From NCBI RefSeq assembly GCF_029626035.1, contig NZ_JARUBE010000003.1, positions 3,534,001-3,598,000 on the forward strand: a stretch of 64,000 bases of DNA, written 5' to 3'. Position 1 is the first letter of the stretch; every line of letters begins with the position of its first letter. Origin of the DNA: Micromonospora sp. WMMD980. GTDB lineage: Bacteria > Actinomycetota > Actinomycetes > Mycobacteriales > Micromonosporaceae. Below are positions 17,089-26,521 of the stretch, piece by piece. The notes below the pieces were generated by a model that made no database searches, was not told the origin of the DNA, and worked only from the letters and a program-made list of their open reading frames with translations. Made by a program: the position numbers and the translations under genes.

Positions 17089-18282
17089 GTGGTTTCAGCC
17101 CGCCGAGGCGCTGTGACGGGCACCGCGCTGGCCGCGTTGCTCCTGGCCACGGCCGGTTGTGGACCGGTCACCGAACGACGGCCGGCGGATCTGCGGGTCG
17201 GTTACGACAGCCTGGACGGCACGCTCGCGGTCTGGCCGCCGCGCGGCAGCTTGGCCCGCGACGGCGCGGCGACCGCCGGGATCACCGCCGCGGTGCGGGA
17301 CTGGCGCTCGCCGGTGGACGACCGCGCCCACCTGCCGTCCTCCGGCATCCTCTTCTCCGGTGAGGTGGGCGGCACCCCGCTGGCGCTGGTCGCCGCCGAC
17401 GTGCCCGGGGATTCCGCCTCCTGGCTGCTGCAGCTCGACCGGGACGGGCAGCAGTGGCGGGTGACCCACGCCACCGAGTACACCGAGTCCGGCTACCTGG
17501 TCTACTCCGACGTGCTGCCGGTGCGGGAGCCCACCGGCCGCCGCTACCTGACCTCCGCCCGGGTGGCGCGCCTGCTCGGCCCGGACGGGCGGGCGGTGGC
17601 CGGCGCCGACGGCGTCACCGAGCCGGTCGCCGTGCCGGCCTGCCGGGCCGTCGAGCTGACCGCGACGCTGCGACCCACGCCGTCGCTGCCGCGCGGCCGG
17701 GCCGCCGACCGCGTCCTCGACCTGGGTACGGCCACCGAGGCGCCCCGCTACCCGCTGGTACGCGACGAGACCGGTGCCGGCAAGCGGGCCCTGACCGGCC
17801 TGGACACCTGCGTCCTGGCCGGCGAGCGGGGCCCGTTCGGCAGCGCGCCGCGCCGCATCGGCGACCGGGAGGCGCCCCGCTCCGCCCCGGAGTCCTGGCC
17901 GATGGCGAAGATCGCGACCCGGTCGCTGGGCTCGGTGGCGCTCGGCGGCGGGGAGCCGGGCGACCTGGAGCAGCTCACCTGGGAGACCCCGAGCGGGACG
18001 ATGACCGCGGTGCTCCACCGCCCGGCCGACGGCGGCACCCCGGTGGTCTCCCCCGCCGACCGCTCCACCACCCTCCAGGCCTACCACCTGCCGCTGCCCG
18101 GCCAGCCGCTCGCGGTGTTGACCTGGCGGACCCGGGACGCCTCCTTCGCCGCGCCGCCCGGCACCACCCGCCTGGTCGACCGTCCGGGCCTCGTGATGGT
18201 CGAGCAGACCGACGCCAAGCAGACGTTCAGCCTGGCCGGCACCGAGAAGACCTGGTACCGCTCCCTCTCCGCCCCCCGGTGA
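17089..18282 (+). CDS. Lipoprotein, function unknown
   Basis: A 397-residue protein with a lipoprotein signal: basic start, hydrophobic stretch TALAALLLATAG, then Cys at about residue 24 (LLATAGC). GAGGGG lies 6 nt before the GTG at 17089. Three further cysteines (PACRAVEL, LDTCVLAG and the lipid Cys) suggest one disulfide. I recognise no domain. A TACCAT -10-like box is visible at 17048-17053. The gene is divergent from the membrane-protein paralogues and ends at a hairpin terminator shared with dxs. Confidence 0.75.
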   Translation: MVSARRGAVTGTALAALLLATAGCGPVTERRPADLRVGYDSLDGTLAVWPPRGSLARDGAATAGITAAVRDWRSPVDDRAHLPSSGILFSGEVGGTPLALVAADVPGDSASWLLQLDRDGQQWRVTHATEYTESGYLVYSDVLPVREPTGRRYLTSARVARLLGPDGRAVAGADGVTEPVAVPACRAVELTATLRPTPSLPRGRAADRVLDLGTATEAPRYPLVRDETGAGKRALTGLDTCVLAGERGPFGSAPRRIGDREAPRSAPESWPMAKIATRSLGSVALGGGEPGDLEQLTWETPSGTMTAVLHRPADGGTPVVSPADRSTTLQAYHLPLPGQPLAVLTWRTRDASFAAPPGTTRLVDRPGLVMVEQTDAKQTFSLAGTEKTWYRSLSAPR

Positions 18283-18338
18283 CCCCCGTCCTCGGCGCCA
18301 CCGCCTGAGATCTTGGAAAAATTGATCCCTGGAGCAGC

Positions 18339-18374
18339 GCTCGGGCGGCCCCGCGACAGCGGGACCGCCCGAGC
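18339..18374. terminator. Bidirectional hairpin terminator between lipoprotein and dxs
   Basis: GCTCGGGCGGCCCCGC, loop GACA, then the complement with a single mismatch. It lies between the convergent stops at 18282 and 18388. Confidence 0.65.
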
Positions 18375-18387
18375 ACCGTAACCGGGA

Positions 18388-20331
18388 TCAGTTCTGCGCG
18401 GCGGCCCCGTCGGTGGCCGGGTCGACCGGGGCGGCGTCCAGGCCGGAGATCCAGCCGGTGACGTCGCGGGCCACGTCCTGCGCGGTCAGTCCCAGGTCGG
18501 ACAGGATCTGCGCGCGGGTGCCGTGCGGGTGCCAGTCGGCCGGTACGCCCAGGTCGCGCACCGGCACGCGGACGTCGGCGTCCCGCATGGCCTGGGCCAG
18601 CGCGGAGCCGACGCCACCGATGCGGACGCCGTCCTCGACGGTGACCACGAGCCGGTGCCCGGCGGCCAGCTCGACCAGCTCGGCGGGGACCGGGCGGACC
18701 CAGCGCGGGTCGACCACGGTGACGCCGTAGCCCTGCTCGGCGACCCGGGCGGCGACCTCCATGCCGAGGCCGGCGAACGAGCCGACCGCGACCAGCAGCA
18801 CGTCGGTACGCGCCGACTCGGCCAGCACGTCGACCGGGCCGACCCGGCGCACGGCCGGCAGGTCGGCGGCGACGGTGCCGGTCGGGAAGCGCAGGATGGT
18901 CGGGCCGTCGTCGACGGCGATCGCCTCGCGCAGCTCCTCGCGCAGCGTGGCCGAGTCGCGGGGCGCGGCGATCCGCAGGCCCGGCACCACCCCGAAGACC
19001 GACATGTCCCAGATGCCGTAGTGGCTGGGCCCGTCCGGGCCGGTGATACCGGCCCGGTCCAGCACGAACGTGACCGGCAGCTTGTGCATCGCCACGTCCA
19101 GCAGGACCTGGTCGAAGGCGCGGTTGAGGAACGTGGCGTAGACCGCGACCACCGGGTGCAGGCCGCCCATCGCCAGGCCGGCGGCGGAGGTGGCCGCGTG
19201 CTGCTCGGCGATGCCCACGTCGTAGACCCGCTTCGGGTACTTGCGGGCCAGCGTGGCGATGCCGGTGGGCTCGGCCATGGCGGCGGTGATGCCGACCACG
19301 TCGGGGCGCTCGTCGGCGATCGCCACCAGCTCGTCGGCGAAGACGTTGGTCCACTTCACCGACGGCACGGCGAGCAGCTTGCCGGTCTCGGCGTCGAACG
19401 CGCCGGGGCCGTGCAGGCAGTCCGCCTCGTCGTCCTCGGCGGGACGGTAGCCGTAGCCCTTGCGGGTCACCGCGTGCACGATCACCGGGCCGCCGAAGTT
19501 CTTCGCCGCGCGCAGCGCCGCCTCGACCGCCGGCACGTCGTGGCCGTCGACCGGGCCCACATATTTGATGCCGAGGTCCTCGAACATGGCCTGCGGGGCG
19601 ACCGCGTCCTTGATGCCCTTCTTGACCGCGTGCAGCACCTCGTACATCGGCTTGCCGACGAACGGGGTGTTGCCGAGGGCGTCCTTGACGGTGTCGAGCA
19701 CCTTCTCGTAGCCGGGGTTGAGCCGCAGCGACGACAGGTGGTCGGCGAGGCCGCCGATGGTCGGCGAGTAGGACCGGCCGTTGTCATTGACCACGATGAC
19801 CAGCGGGTTCCCGGCGGTGGCGATGTTGTTCAGCGCCTCCCAGCACATGCCGCCGGTGAGCGCGCCGTCGCCGACCACGGCCACCACGGACCGCTTCTCG
19901 CCGCGCAGCGCGTACGCCTTGGCCAGGCCGTCGGCGTAGGACAGGGCGGTGGAGGCGTGCGAGTTCTCGATCAGGTCGTGCTCGCTCTCCGCCTGGCTGG
20001 GGTAGCCGGAGAGGCCACCGCGCTGGCGGAGCTTGTCGAAGCCCTCCTGCCGGCCGGTGAGGATCTTGTGCACGTACGCCTGGTGGCCGGTGTCGAAGAG
20101 GAGCCGGTCGCGCGGGGAGTCGAAGACCCGGTGCATGGCCAGGGTCAGCTCGACGACGCCCAGGTTGGGGCCGACGTGCCCGCCGGTGCGGGAGACCTTC
20201 GCGATCAGGAAGTCCCGGATCTCGGCGGCGAGGATGTCCAGTTGCTCAGCGGTCATCCGCTTCACGTCCTGCGGGCCGCGGACGGCGCCCAGCAGCCGAC
20301 CGTGGTTGGCCGTGCCCTCTTCAACACTCAT
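18388..20331 (-). CDS. dxs: 1-deoxy-D-xylulose-5-phosphate synthase
   Basis: A 647-residue protein, the normal length for the enzyme. It condenses pyruvate and glyceraldehyde 3-phosphate into DXP, the first step of the MEP isoprenoid pathway, using thiamine diphosphate. The TPP motif [16 protein letters not shown] is present. So are the early active-site His ([12 protein letters not shown]) and the transketolase-like middle domain with [12 protein letters not shown]. The C-terminal transketolase domain ends with [17 protein letters not shown]. The start [27 protein letters not shown] is typical of actinobacterial Dxs. It is followed on the same strand by nothing close and bounded by a terminator. 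Confidence 0.97.
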   Translation of the reverse strand: MSVEEGTANHGRLLGAVRGPQDVKRMTAEQLDILAAEIRDFLIAKVSRTGGHVGPNLGVVELTLAMHRVFDSPRDRLLFDTGHQAYVHKILTGRQEGFDKLRQRGGLSGYPSQAESEHDLIENSHASTALSYADGLAKAYALRGEKRSVVAVVGDGALTGGMCWEALNNIATAGNPLVIVVNDNGRSYSPTIGGLADHLSSLRLNPGYEKVLDTVKDALGNTPFVGKPMYEVLHAVKKGIKDAVAPQAMFEDLGIKYVGPVDGHDVPAVEAALRAAKNFGGPVIVHAVTRKGYGYRPAEDDEADCLHGPGAFDAETGKLLAVPSVKWTNVFADELVAIADERPDVVGITAAMAEPTGIATLARKYPKRVYDVGIAEQHAATSAAGLAMGGLHPVVAVYATFLNRAFDQVLLDVAMHKLPVTFVLDRAGITGPDGPSHYGIWDMSVFGVVPGLRIAAPRDSATLREELREAIAVDDGPTILRFPTGTVAADLPAVRRVGPVDVLAESARTDVLLVAVGSFAGLGMEVAARVAEQGYGVTVVDPRWVRPVPAELVELAAGHRLVVTVEDGVRIGGVGSALAQAMRDADVRVPVRDLGVPADWHPHGTRAQILSDLGLTAQDVARDVTGWISGLDAAPVDPATDGAAAQN

Positions 20332-20379
20332 GACCGGAGAGTCTATCGGCCGCGCCCCAGTCCGCAGCCGAGCCGTGGC

Positions 20380-21540
20380 TCAGGAGGCGACCACCAGCCG
20401 GCGCGGCGGCGCCGGTCGGGACGCGGCGAACGGCGGCCCGGACGGCGTCCAGGAGCCGAGCACGGCGGCCCGGGACGCGCCGGTCACCGAGGGCACCGCG
20501 CCGGGCAGCCCGTGCCAGCTCAACCAGCCCAGCAGCGCGAACGCGTACGCCTCCTTGGCCTGCGCCGGCACGCCCAGCTCGTCGGTGACACGCAGCCGCC
20601 AACGGCCCGCCCCGAGCGCGGCAAGTCGTGCCCGAAGTGTGGGATTACGCACTCCCCCGCCGGCGGCCACCACCTCGGTCACCCGGTGCCGGTCGCAGGC
20701 GTCGGCGACCGTGCGGGCGGTCAGCTCGGTGAGTGTGGCGAGCAGGTCGTCGGCGGCCACCGGCTCGCCCACCGCGTCCAGCGCGGCGTCCAGGTAGCCG
20801 CCGTGGAACAGCTCCTTCCCCGTCGACTTGGGCGGCGGCGCGGCATAGTAGGGCTCGGCGAGCAACCGGGCCAGCAGCGCCTCGTGCACCCGGCCGGCCA
20901 GGGCCCGCGCCCCGTCGACGTCGCACGGCCGGCCCAGGAACCGCCGGGCGGCGGCGTCCAGCAGCGCGTTGGCCGGGCCCACGTCGTACCCGAGGACCGG
21001 CGCCCCGGGCGCGACCACGGTGAGGTTCGCGATCCCCCCGAGGTTCAGCGCCGCCCGGGGCCCGGCCGCGGCGTCGAGCAGCAGCGCGTCGAACGCCGGG
21101 ACCAGCGGCGCGCCCTGCCCGCCGGCCGCCACGTCCGCCGAGCGCAGGTCGTGCAGCACCGGTACGCCCACCCGCGCGGCCACCCGGGCCGGCGCGCCGA
21201 GCTGGAGCGTGCCGCGCACCCGCCCGCCGTCGACCCAGTGGAAGACGGTCTGCCCGTGCGACACGACCGCGTCGGCCGCGCCGCCGGCCAGCTCGACCCC
21301 GGCGGCCGCGGCCTCGGCGAACACCTCGCCGAGCCGGTTGTCCAGCCGGCAGACCGCTTCGATCGTGGTGGCCGCGGGCGGCAGCAGCGCGCCGATCCGC
21401 TCCCGCAGGTCGTCCGGGTAGGCCAGCTCGCGATGCCCGAGCGGCCGCAGCCGCAGCGTCTCCCCGTCGAGCGTGAACTCGCCCGCGGCCACGTCCACCC
21501 CGTCGTACGACGTCCCCGACATCAACCCGACAATGCGCAA
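20380..21540 (-). CDS. anmK: Anhydro-N-acetylmuramic acid kinase
   Basis: A 386-residue kinase of peptidoglycan recycling, converting 1,6-anhydro-MurNAc to MurNAc-6-phosphate. Family motifs are the N-terminal GLMSGTSYDGVDVA phosphate-binding stretch, VVSHGQTVFHW, LNLGGIANLTV and the C-terminal VVAAGGGVRNPTL. The start is a TTG at 21540, which lies in the last bases of a 54-bp repeat; the only alternative is the ATG at MSGTS, which would cut the conserved strand. The repeat also separates the gene from the methyltransferase gene upstream in the same direction. Lower-strand neighbour dxs begins only 49 nt after its stop. Confidence 0.93.
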   Translation of the reverse strand: MRIVGLMSGTSYDGVDVAAGEFTLDGETLRLRPLGHRELAYPDDLRERIGALLPPAATTIEAVCRLDNRLGEVFAEAAAAGVELAGGAADAVVSHGQTVFHWVDGGRVRGTLQLGAPARVAARVGVPVLHDLRSADVAAGGQGAPLVPAFDALLLDAAAGPRAALNLGGIANLTVVAPGAPVLGYDVGPANALLDAAARRFLGRPCDVDGARALAGRVHEALLARLLAEPYYAAPPPKSTGKELFHGGYLDAALDAVGEPVAADDLLATLTELTARTVADACDRHRVTEVVAAGGGVRNPTLRARLAALGAGRWRLRVTDELGVPAQAKEAYAFALLGWLSWHGLPGAVPSVTGASRAAVLGSWTPSGPPFAASRPAPPRRLVVAS

Positions 21541-21590
21541 GGAGGGGCCCCCTTTTAACGGATCCGGTAGAGGAAGGGCCCCCGCTTAAC
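21538..21590. repeat. 54-bp GGGGCCCC element, copy 3 (53 bp), supplying both a stop and a start
   Basis: On the minus strand it reads GTTAAGCGGGGGCCC … GTTAAAAGGGGGCCCC then TCCTTG. Its first GTTAA contains the TAA stop (21588-21586) of the methyltransferase. Its last three bases are the TTG start codon of anmK. The AAAAGGGGG stretch inside it is the only possible ribosome site for anmK. Confidence 0.85.
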
Positions 21591-22884
21591 GCGCCGGGGG
21601 CAGGAACAGGCCGACCAGCTCGACGTGCTGGGTCATCGGGAACAGGTCGAACCCGCGCAGGTCGGTCAGCCGCCAACCCGCCTCGGCGAACGTCCGCACG
21701 TCCCGGGCGAACGCGGCCGGATCGCAGGCCACGTACGCCACCGCGCGCGGGCTCGCGGCCACCACGCCGCGCACCACCGCCGCGCCGGCCCCCGAACGCG
21801 GCGGGTCGAGCACCACCAGGTCGACCGGGCCGGTGATCCGGCGCCGGGCCAGCGCGGTCTCCACCCGGGCCGCGACCACCTCGACGGCGGACAGGTCGGC
21901 CAGGTTCGTCCGGGCCGCGGCCACCCCGTCGGGCGCCGACTCGACCACCGTCACCCGAGCCCCGTCGACCCGGCCGGCGAGCGCGGCGGCGAACAACCCG
22001 GCGCCGCCGTACAGGTCCCAGGCGGTCTCGCCCGGCTGCGGGTCGAGCAGGTCGAGCACGGCCCCGACCAGGGCGTCCGCGGCGGCCGGATGCACCTGCC
22101 AGAAGCCGGACGCGGGCAGCGTGAAGGACCGCCCGGCCGCCGTCTCCCGGACCCGCTCCGGCCCGCGCACGCCGGTGGCGACCCCCTCGGCGTACGCGAC
22201 CACGGCGACGTCCCCGCCGGTACTGGCGACCGTCTCGACCGCGTCGGCGTCCGGCCAGCGTGCCCCGGTGCCCGCAAGCACCGGCAGCTCCTGGATCGCC
22301 GGGTGGGCGATCAGGCAGCGATCGATCGGCACCACCTCGTGCGAGCGGTGCTTGAGCAGCCCGGCCCGGCCGGCGGCGTCGACCGCGTAGCGGACCCGGG
22401 AACGCCAGCCCAGCGGCCCGCCGGGCAGCGCAGCGACGTGGACGCCGAGCGCGTCCACCCGGTCGTCGGTGAGCCCACCGAGGCGGGTGAGCTGCTCGCG
22501 CACCACCGTTGCCTTCCAGTCGAGCTGGGCGGCCGGCGCCACGTGCTGGAGGTCGCAGCCGCCGCACGCGCCCGGCCGGGCGTACGGGCAGGGCGGGGCG
22601 ACCCGGTCCGCCGAGGCGTCGAGGATCTCCACCGCGTCGGCGCGGGCGAAGCCCCGGTGCAGCTCGGTCACCTCGGCCACCACCCGCTCGCCAGGTAGCG
22701 CGTGCCGGACGAAGACCACCTGGCCGCCGACCCGGGCCACGCAGTGCCCACCCGGGGCGACCGCGTCGACGGTCAACTCGACCCGCTCGGCCTCCTCCAG
22801 CCCGGGACGCGGATCCGCGGTCACAGCATCACCCTTCGTTCCCGACTGCGGGGCTCGCAGAACCGGCTCACTCCTCGCGCTCAC
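21586..22884 (-). CDS. TrmA/RlmCD-type RNA 5-methyluridine methyltransferase
   Basis: A 432-residue protein. It has a TRAM domain at about residues 30-85 (VELTVDAVAPGGHCVARVGG), then an iron-sulfur-type cysteine motif (CPYARPGACGGCDLQH). The SAM-binding motif is DLYGGAGLFAAAL, DPPRSGAG follows, and the catalytic Cys is in YVACDPAAFARDV. It would methylate a uridine of 23S rRNA or tRNA. The first 20 residues (SARSEPVLRAPQS…) come from a repeat; the ancestral start is probably the GTG at 22824. Its position next to an APC permease and trkA genes matches mycobacterial Rv2689c. The stop is inside a 54-bp repeat. Confidence 0.88.
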   Translation of the reverse strand: MSARSEPVLRAPQSGTKGDAVTADPRPGLEEAERVELTVDAVAPGGHCVARVGGQVVFVRHALPGERVVAEVTELHRGFARADAVEILDASADRVAPPCPYARPGACGGCDLQHVAPAAQLDWKATVVREQLTRLGGLTDDRVDALGVHVAALPGGPLGWRSRVRYAVDAAGRAGLLKHRSHEVVPIDRCLIAHPAIQELPVLAGTGARWPDADAVETVASTGGDVAVVAYAEGVATGVRGPERVRETAAGRSFTLPASGFWQVHPAAADALVGAVLDLLDPQPGETAWDLYGGAGLFAAALAGRVDGARVTVVESAPDGVAAARTNLADLSAVEVVAARVETALARRRITGPVDLVVLDPPRSGAGAAVVRGVVAASPRAVAYVACDPAAFARDVRTFAEAGWRLTDLRGFDLFPMTQHVELVGLFLPPAR

Positions 22885-22945
22885 GGCAACACCTTCGCTC
22901 GCGACTGCGGGGCTCGCAGAACCGGCTCACTCCTCGCGCTCACGG
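22825..22945 (-). repeat. Tandem 59/60-bp start-codon-bearing repeat at an operon junction
   Basis: Two units share an identical 44-bp core (22902-22945 and 22843-22886). On the minus strand each begins with GTG followed by codons for SARSEPVLRAPQS. The upstream unit (start 22943) overlaps the permease stop as GTGA and encodes a 20-residue peptide. Its own stop overlaps the start of the second unit (22884), again as GTGA. The second unit has one extra base and therefore reads in frame into the methyltransferase. Confidence 0.85.
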
Positions 22946-24991
22946 CCGACCCTCCGACTCGCCCGACGACCTGGTGCCGACCGGCGGCGGCAGGGTGCTC
23001 TGCGGCGCGACCCGGGGGCCACGGGCCGGACCCCGGGTGAGCGTGGCGTCGAGGCGGTCCAGGTTCTTGCTGGCGGTGGACGCGAGCTGCCAGGGCACGC
23101 TGGTCACCATCACGCCCGGCTCGAACAGCAGCCGGCCCTTGAGCCGCAACGCGCTCTGGTTGTGCAGCAGGTTCTCCCACCAGCGGCCCACCACGTACTC
23201 GGGGATGAAGACGGTGACCACGTCGCGGGGTGACTCGCGGCGGACCGAGGCGACGAAGTTGATGATCGGTCGGGTGATCTCCCGGTACGGGGAGTCGATC
23301 ACGGTCAGCGGCACCGGCAGCTCGCGCCGCTCCCAGTCCGCCTGGAGGTCCCGGGTGTCCTTGTCGTCGACGTTGACGGTGACCGCGGTGAGCGTGTCCG
23401 GCCGGGTGGCCCGGGCGTACGCGACGGCCCGCAGGGTGGGCTGGTGCAGCTTGCTGACCAGCACGATGGCGTGGTTGCGGGCGGGCAGCACGGCCCGCTG
23501 CTCGGTCGGCTCCAGCTCGGCGGCGACCCGGTCGTAGTGCCGGCGGATGGCCAGCATGACCACGTACATCACGGCCATCGCGACGATCGCGATCCACGCG
23601 CCGAGCAGGAACTTGGTGACCAGCACGATGATCAACACGATGCCGGTCATGGCCATGCCGAACGTGTTGATCGCCCGGGAGCGGACCATCCGCCGCCGCG
23701 CCTCGGGGTCCCGCTCGGTGCGCAGGTGCCGGTTCCAGTGCCGGATCATGCCGGCCTGGGAGAGCGTGAACGAGACGAACACCCCGACGATGTAGAGCTG
23801 GATGAGCCGGGTCACCTCGGCCTGGAAGCCGACGATCAGCACCACCGCGGAGACGGCGAGGAAGACGATGCCGTTGGAGAACGCCAGCCGGTCGCCCCGG
23901 GTGTGCAGCTGTCGGGGCAGGTAGCGGTCCTGCGCCAGGATCGAGCCGAGCACCGGGAAGCCGTTGAACGCGGTGTTCGCGGCCAGGAACAGGATCAGCG
24001 CGGTCATCCCGGCGACCACGTAGAGCAGCACCGAGCCGCTGCCGAACACGGTCTCGCCGAGCTGCGCGGTGACCGTCTTCTGCACGTAGTCGGCCGGGCC
24101 GCCGACGATCTGCGTGGCCGGGTCCTCGACGAACTGCAGGCCGGTCCGGCGGGCCAGCAGGATGATGCCGACCAGCATGGCGACCGCGATGGTGCCGAGC
24201 AGCAGCAGCGTGGTCGCCGCGTTCTTCGACTTCGGCGACTTGAACGCCGGCACGCCGTTGGAGATCGCCTCCACGCCGGTGAGCGCGGCGCAGCCGGAGG
24301 AGAACGTGCGCAGCAGCAGGAAGATCAGCGCGAAGCCGGTCACGCTGTGCTCGGCGTGGATCTCCAGGCCGGCGCTGGGCGCGCGCAGGTCGTCGCCGAG
24401 CACGAAGATCCGCACGACCCCGGTGAGCAGCATGCCGCCGATGACGATGACGAAGCCGTAGGTGGGGATGGCGAAAGCGGTGCCCGACTCGCGCAGGCCG
24501 CGCAGGTTCATCGCGGTGAGCAGCACCACCGCGCTGACCGCGATGAGCACCTTGTGGGTGGCCACGAACGGCACCACCGAGCCGAGGTTGGCCACCCCGG
24601 AGGAGACCGACACCGCGACCGTGAGCACGTAGTCGACGAGCAGCGCGCTGGCCACCGCGAGCCCGGCCCGCGGCCCGAGGTTGACGGTGGCCACCTCGTA
24701 GTCGCCGCCGCCGGAGGGGTAGGCGTGCACGTTCTGCCGGTAGCTCGCCACCACGGTGAGCATCACCACGACGACGGCGAGCGCGATCCACGGCGAGAAG
24801 AAGAACGCCGAGGCGCCCGCGATGGAGAGCGTCAGCAGGATCTCGTCCGGGGCGTAGGCCACGGACGAGAGCGCGTCGGACGCGAAGACCGGCAGCGCGA
24901 TGCGCTTCGGCAGCAGGGTGTGCTGGAGGCGGTCGGACCGGAACGGTCGACCGAGGAGGAGTCGCTTCAGCAGCGAGGTGGGGCTGGCCAC
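22940..24991 (-). CDS. APC-superfamily amino acid/potassium permease
   Basis: A 683-residue transporter with about 12 membrane helices and a cytoplasmic C-terminal domain of about 180 residues that resembles a USP-like fold (AIVLVSKLHQPTLRAVAYARA). It begins MASPTSLLKRLLLGRPFRSDRLQHTLLPKRIALPVFASDALSS, then FASDALSSVAYAPDEIL, the first helix of the family. YPSGGGDYEVA and GVEAISNGVPAF are further APC markers. The start is GTG 24991; the frame continues upstream only as a shadow of trkA. It is the homologue of mycobacterial Rv2690c, always next to the ceoB/ceoC pair, so potassium-linked transport is a reasonable but unproven inference. Divergent from the TrkA genes. Confidence 0.9.
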   Translation of the reverse strand: MASPTSLLKRLLLGRPFRSDRLQHTLLPKRIALPVFASDALSSVAYAPDEILLTLSIAGASAFFFSPWIALAVVVVMLTVVASYRQNVHAYPSGGGDYEVATVNLGPRAGLAVASALLVDYVLTVAVSVSSGVANLGSVVPFVATHKVLIAVSAVVLLTAMNLRGLRESGTAFAIPTYGFVIVIGGMLLTGVVRIFVLGDDLRAPSAGLEIHAEHSVTGFALIFLLLRTFSSGCAALTGVEAISNGVPAFKSPKSKNAATTLLLLGTIAVAMLVGIILLARRTGLQFVEDPATQIVGGPADYVQKTVTAQLGETVFGSGSVLLYVVAGMTALILFLAANTAFNGFPVLGSILAQDRYLPRQLHTRGDRLAFSNGIVFLAVSAVVLIVGFQAEVTRLIQLYIVGVFVSFTLSQAGMIRHWNRHLRTERDPEARRRMVRSRAINTFGMAMTGIVLIIVLVTKFLLGAWIAIVAMAVMYVVMLAIRRHYDRVAAELEPTEQRAVLPARNHAIVLVSKLHQPTLRAVAYARATRPDTLTAVTVNVDDKDTRDLQADWERRELPVPLTVIDSPYREITRPIINFVASVRRESPRDVVTVFIPEYVVGRWWENLLHNQSALRLKGRLLFEPGVMVTSVPWQLASTASKNLDRLDATLTRGPARGPRVAPQSTLPPPVGTRSSGESEGRP

Positions 24992-25150
24992 AACCGACAA
25001 GCGTACGGCCACCCGGCGCGGGACGGTGGGGTGGCTGATCACTGTCGCGCGCGCCCGCACGGTACGGTCGGTGCCCCGCCGCGGGCGGGGACGTGGCAGG
25101 CTTCGCAGGGAACGGGTCGGCGGGCGGCCACCGTGGGAGGAGCGGACACC

Positions 25151-25816
25151 GTGCATGTCGTGATCATGGGCTGCGGCCGGGTCGGGTCGACCCTGGCCCA
25201 CAGCCTGGAGTCCCGGGGGCATTCGGTGGCGGTGATCGACCAGGACGCGGACGCGTTCCGCCGTCTCGGCCCCGACTTCGCGGGCATCACGGTCACCGGC
25301 GCGGGCTTCGACGGCGAGGTGCTGCGCGAGGCGGGCATCGAGCGGGCCGACGCGTTCGCCGCGGTCTCCAGCGGTGACAACTCCAACATCATCTCGGCCC
25401 GGCTGGCCCGGGAGACGTTCGGTGTGTCCCGGGTCGCGGCCCGGATCTACGACCAGCGCCGGGCCCAGGTCTACGAGCGTCTCGGCATCCCGACCGTGGC
25501 CACCGTCCGGTGGACCGCCGACCGGATGCTGCGCCACCTGGTCCCCGAGGGGAACGTGGAGATCTTCCGCGATCTGACCAGCACCGTGTCGATCGTCGAG
25601 GTGCCGGTGCACAAGGACTGGATCGGCCGGCCGCTGCGGCAGCTCGAGGAGTCGGCCGGCGCCCGGGTGGCCTACCTGACCCGGTTCGGCATCGGCACCC
25701 TGCCCACCGCCTCCACCGTGGTGCAGGAGGGCGACCAGGTCTTCATGCTGGTGACCGACGACATCGCCGCCTCGGTCACGTCGGCGGCGGCGGCGCCGCC
25801 GGAAGGGGGGCACTGA
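25151..25816 (+). CDS. ceoB: TrkA-type potassium uptake regulator (first copy)
   Basis: A 221-residue RCK protein. The N-terminal Rossmann domain has the NAD-binding motif MGCGRVGSTLAHSLESRGHSVAVID, and an RCK-C (TrkA-C) domain at about residues 130-215 includes HKDWIGRPLRQLEE. It would bind NAD(H) and gate a potassium transporter. The GTG start at 25151 is right after AGGAGCGGACACC, giving an acceptable ribosome site. A second RCK gene starts 3 nt after the stop, as in mycobacterial ceoB-ceoC. The divergent permease gene is the obvious partner. Confidence 0.92.
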   Translation: MHVVIMGCGRVGSTLAHSLESRGHSVAVIDQDADAFRRLGPDFAGITVTGAGFDGEVLREAGIERADAFAAVSSGDNSNIISARLARETFGVSRVAARIYDQRRAQVYERLGIPTVATVRWTADRMLRHLVPEGNVEIFRDLTSTVSIVEVPVHKDWIGRPLRQLEESAGARVAYLTRFGIGTLPTASTVVQEGDQVFMLVTDDIAASVTSAAAAPPEGGH

Positions 25817-25819
25817 GCC

Positions 25820-26509
25820 ATGCGGATCGCCATCGCCGGCGCCGGCAACGTGGGCCGCTCGATCGCCCAGGAGCTGATCGACAACGGCCACCAGGTGATG
25901 CTGATCGAGCGGCAGCCCAAGATGCTGCGGCCCGACCGGGTGCCGACCGCCGACTGGGTGTTGGCCGACGCGTGCGAGCTGGCCAGCCTCGAGGAGGCCG
26001 ACGTCGCCGGCTGCGACGTGGTGGTGGCGGCCACCGGCGACGACAAGGTCAACCTGGTGGTCTCGCTGCTCGCCAAGACCGAGTTCGCGGTGCCCCGGGT
26101 GGTGGCCCGGGTCAACCGGGCGGAGAACGAGTGGCTCTTCACCGAGCAGTGGGGCGTCGACGTCGCGGTCAGCAAGCCGCGCGTGATGGCGGCGCTGGTC
26201 GAGGAGGCGGTCACCGTCGGCGACCTGGTCCGGCTGATGACGTTCCGGCAGGGTGAGGCCAACCTGGTCGAGATCACCCTGCCGCCGACCGCGCCCTACG
26301 TCGGGCAGCCGATCCACGCGGTGCCGATTCCCCGGGACGCGGCGCTGGTGGCGATCCTGCGCGGCAAGCGGGTGCTGGTGCCCACCCCCGACGACCCGAT
26401 CGAGGCCGGCGACGAGCTGGTCTTCGTCTGCACCGCCGAGGTGGAGGACGAGGTGCGCGCGGTGATCCTCGGGCCGGAGAGCACCGACCGGCAGCGCGAG
26501 CGCGCCTGA
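25820..26509 (+). CDS. ceoC: TrkA-type potassium uptake regulator (second copy)
   Basis: A 229-residue RCK protein starting MRIAIAGAGNVGRSIAQELIDNGHQVMLIE, with the GxGxxG motif for NAD, and a C-terminal TrkA-C domain (EITLPPTAPYVGQPIHAVPIP, DDPIEAGDELVFVC). It is separated from the first copy by only 3 nt and preceded by GGAAGGGGGG, so the two are co-translated and probably work together as a heteromeric gating ring. The stop is 12 nt from the convergent DUF3159 gene, with no room for a separate terminator. Confidence 0.92.
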   Translation: MRIAIAGAGNVGRSIAQELIDNGHQVMLIERQPKMLRPDRVPTADWVLADACELASLEEADVAGCDVVVAATGDDKVNLVVSLLAKTEFAVPRVVARVNRAENEWLFTEQWGVDVAVSKPRVMAALVEEAVTVGDLVRLMTFRQGEANLVEITLPPTAPYVGQPIHAVPIPRDAALVAILRGKRVLVPTPDDPIEAGDELVFVCTAEVEDEVRAVILGPESTDRQRERA

Positions 26510-26521
26510 CCGCCGCCGGGC

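Noticed and set aside
15172..18282. A 1,036-codon plus-strand frame
   Set aside because: Its first 640 codons are the antisense of the membrane-protein paralogue; only the part from 17089 has a lipoprotein signal and a ribosome site.
18523..21558. A 1,011-codon plus-strand frame over dxs and anmK
   Set aside because: Shadow of two clearly recognised minus-strand genes.
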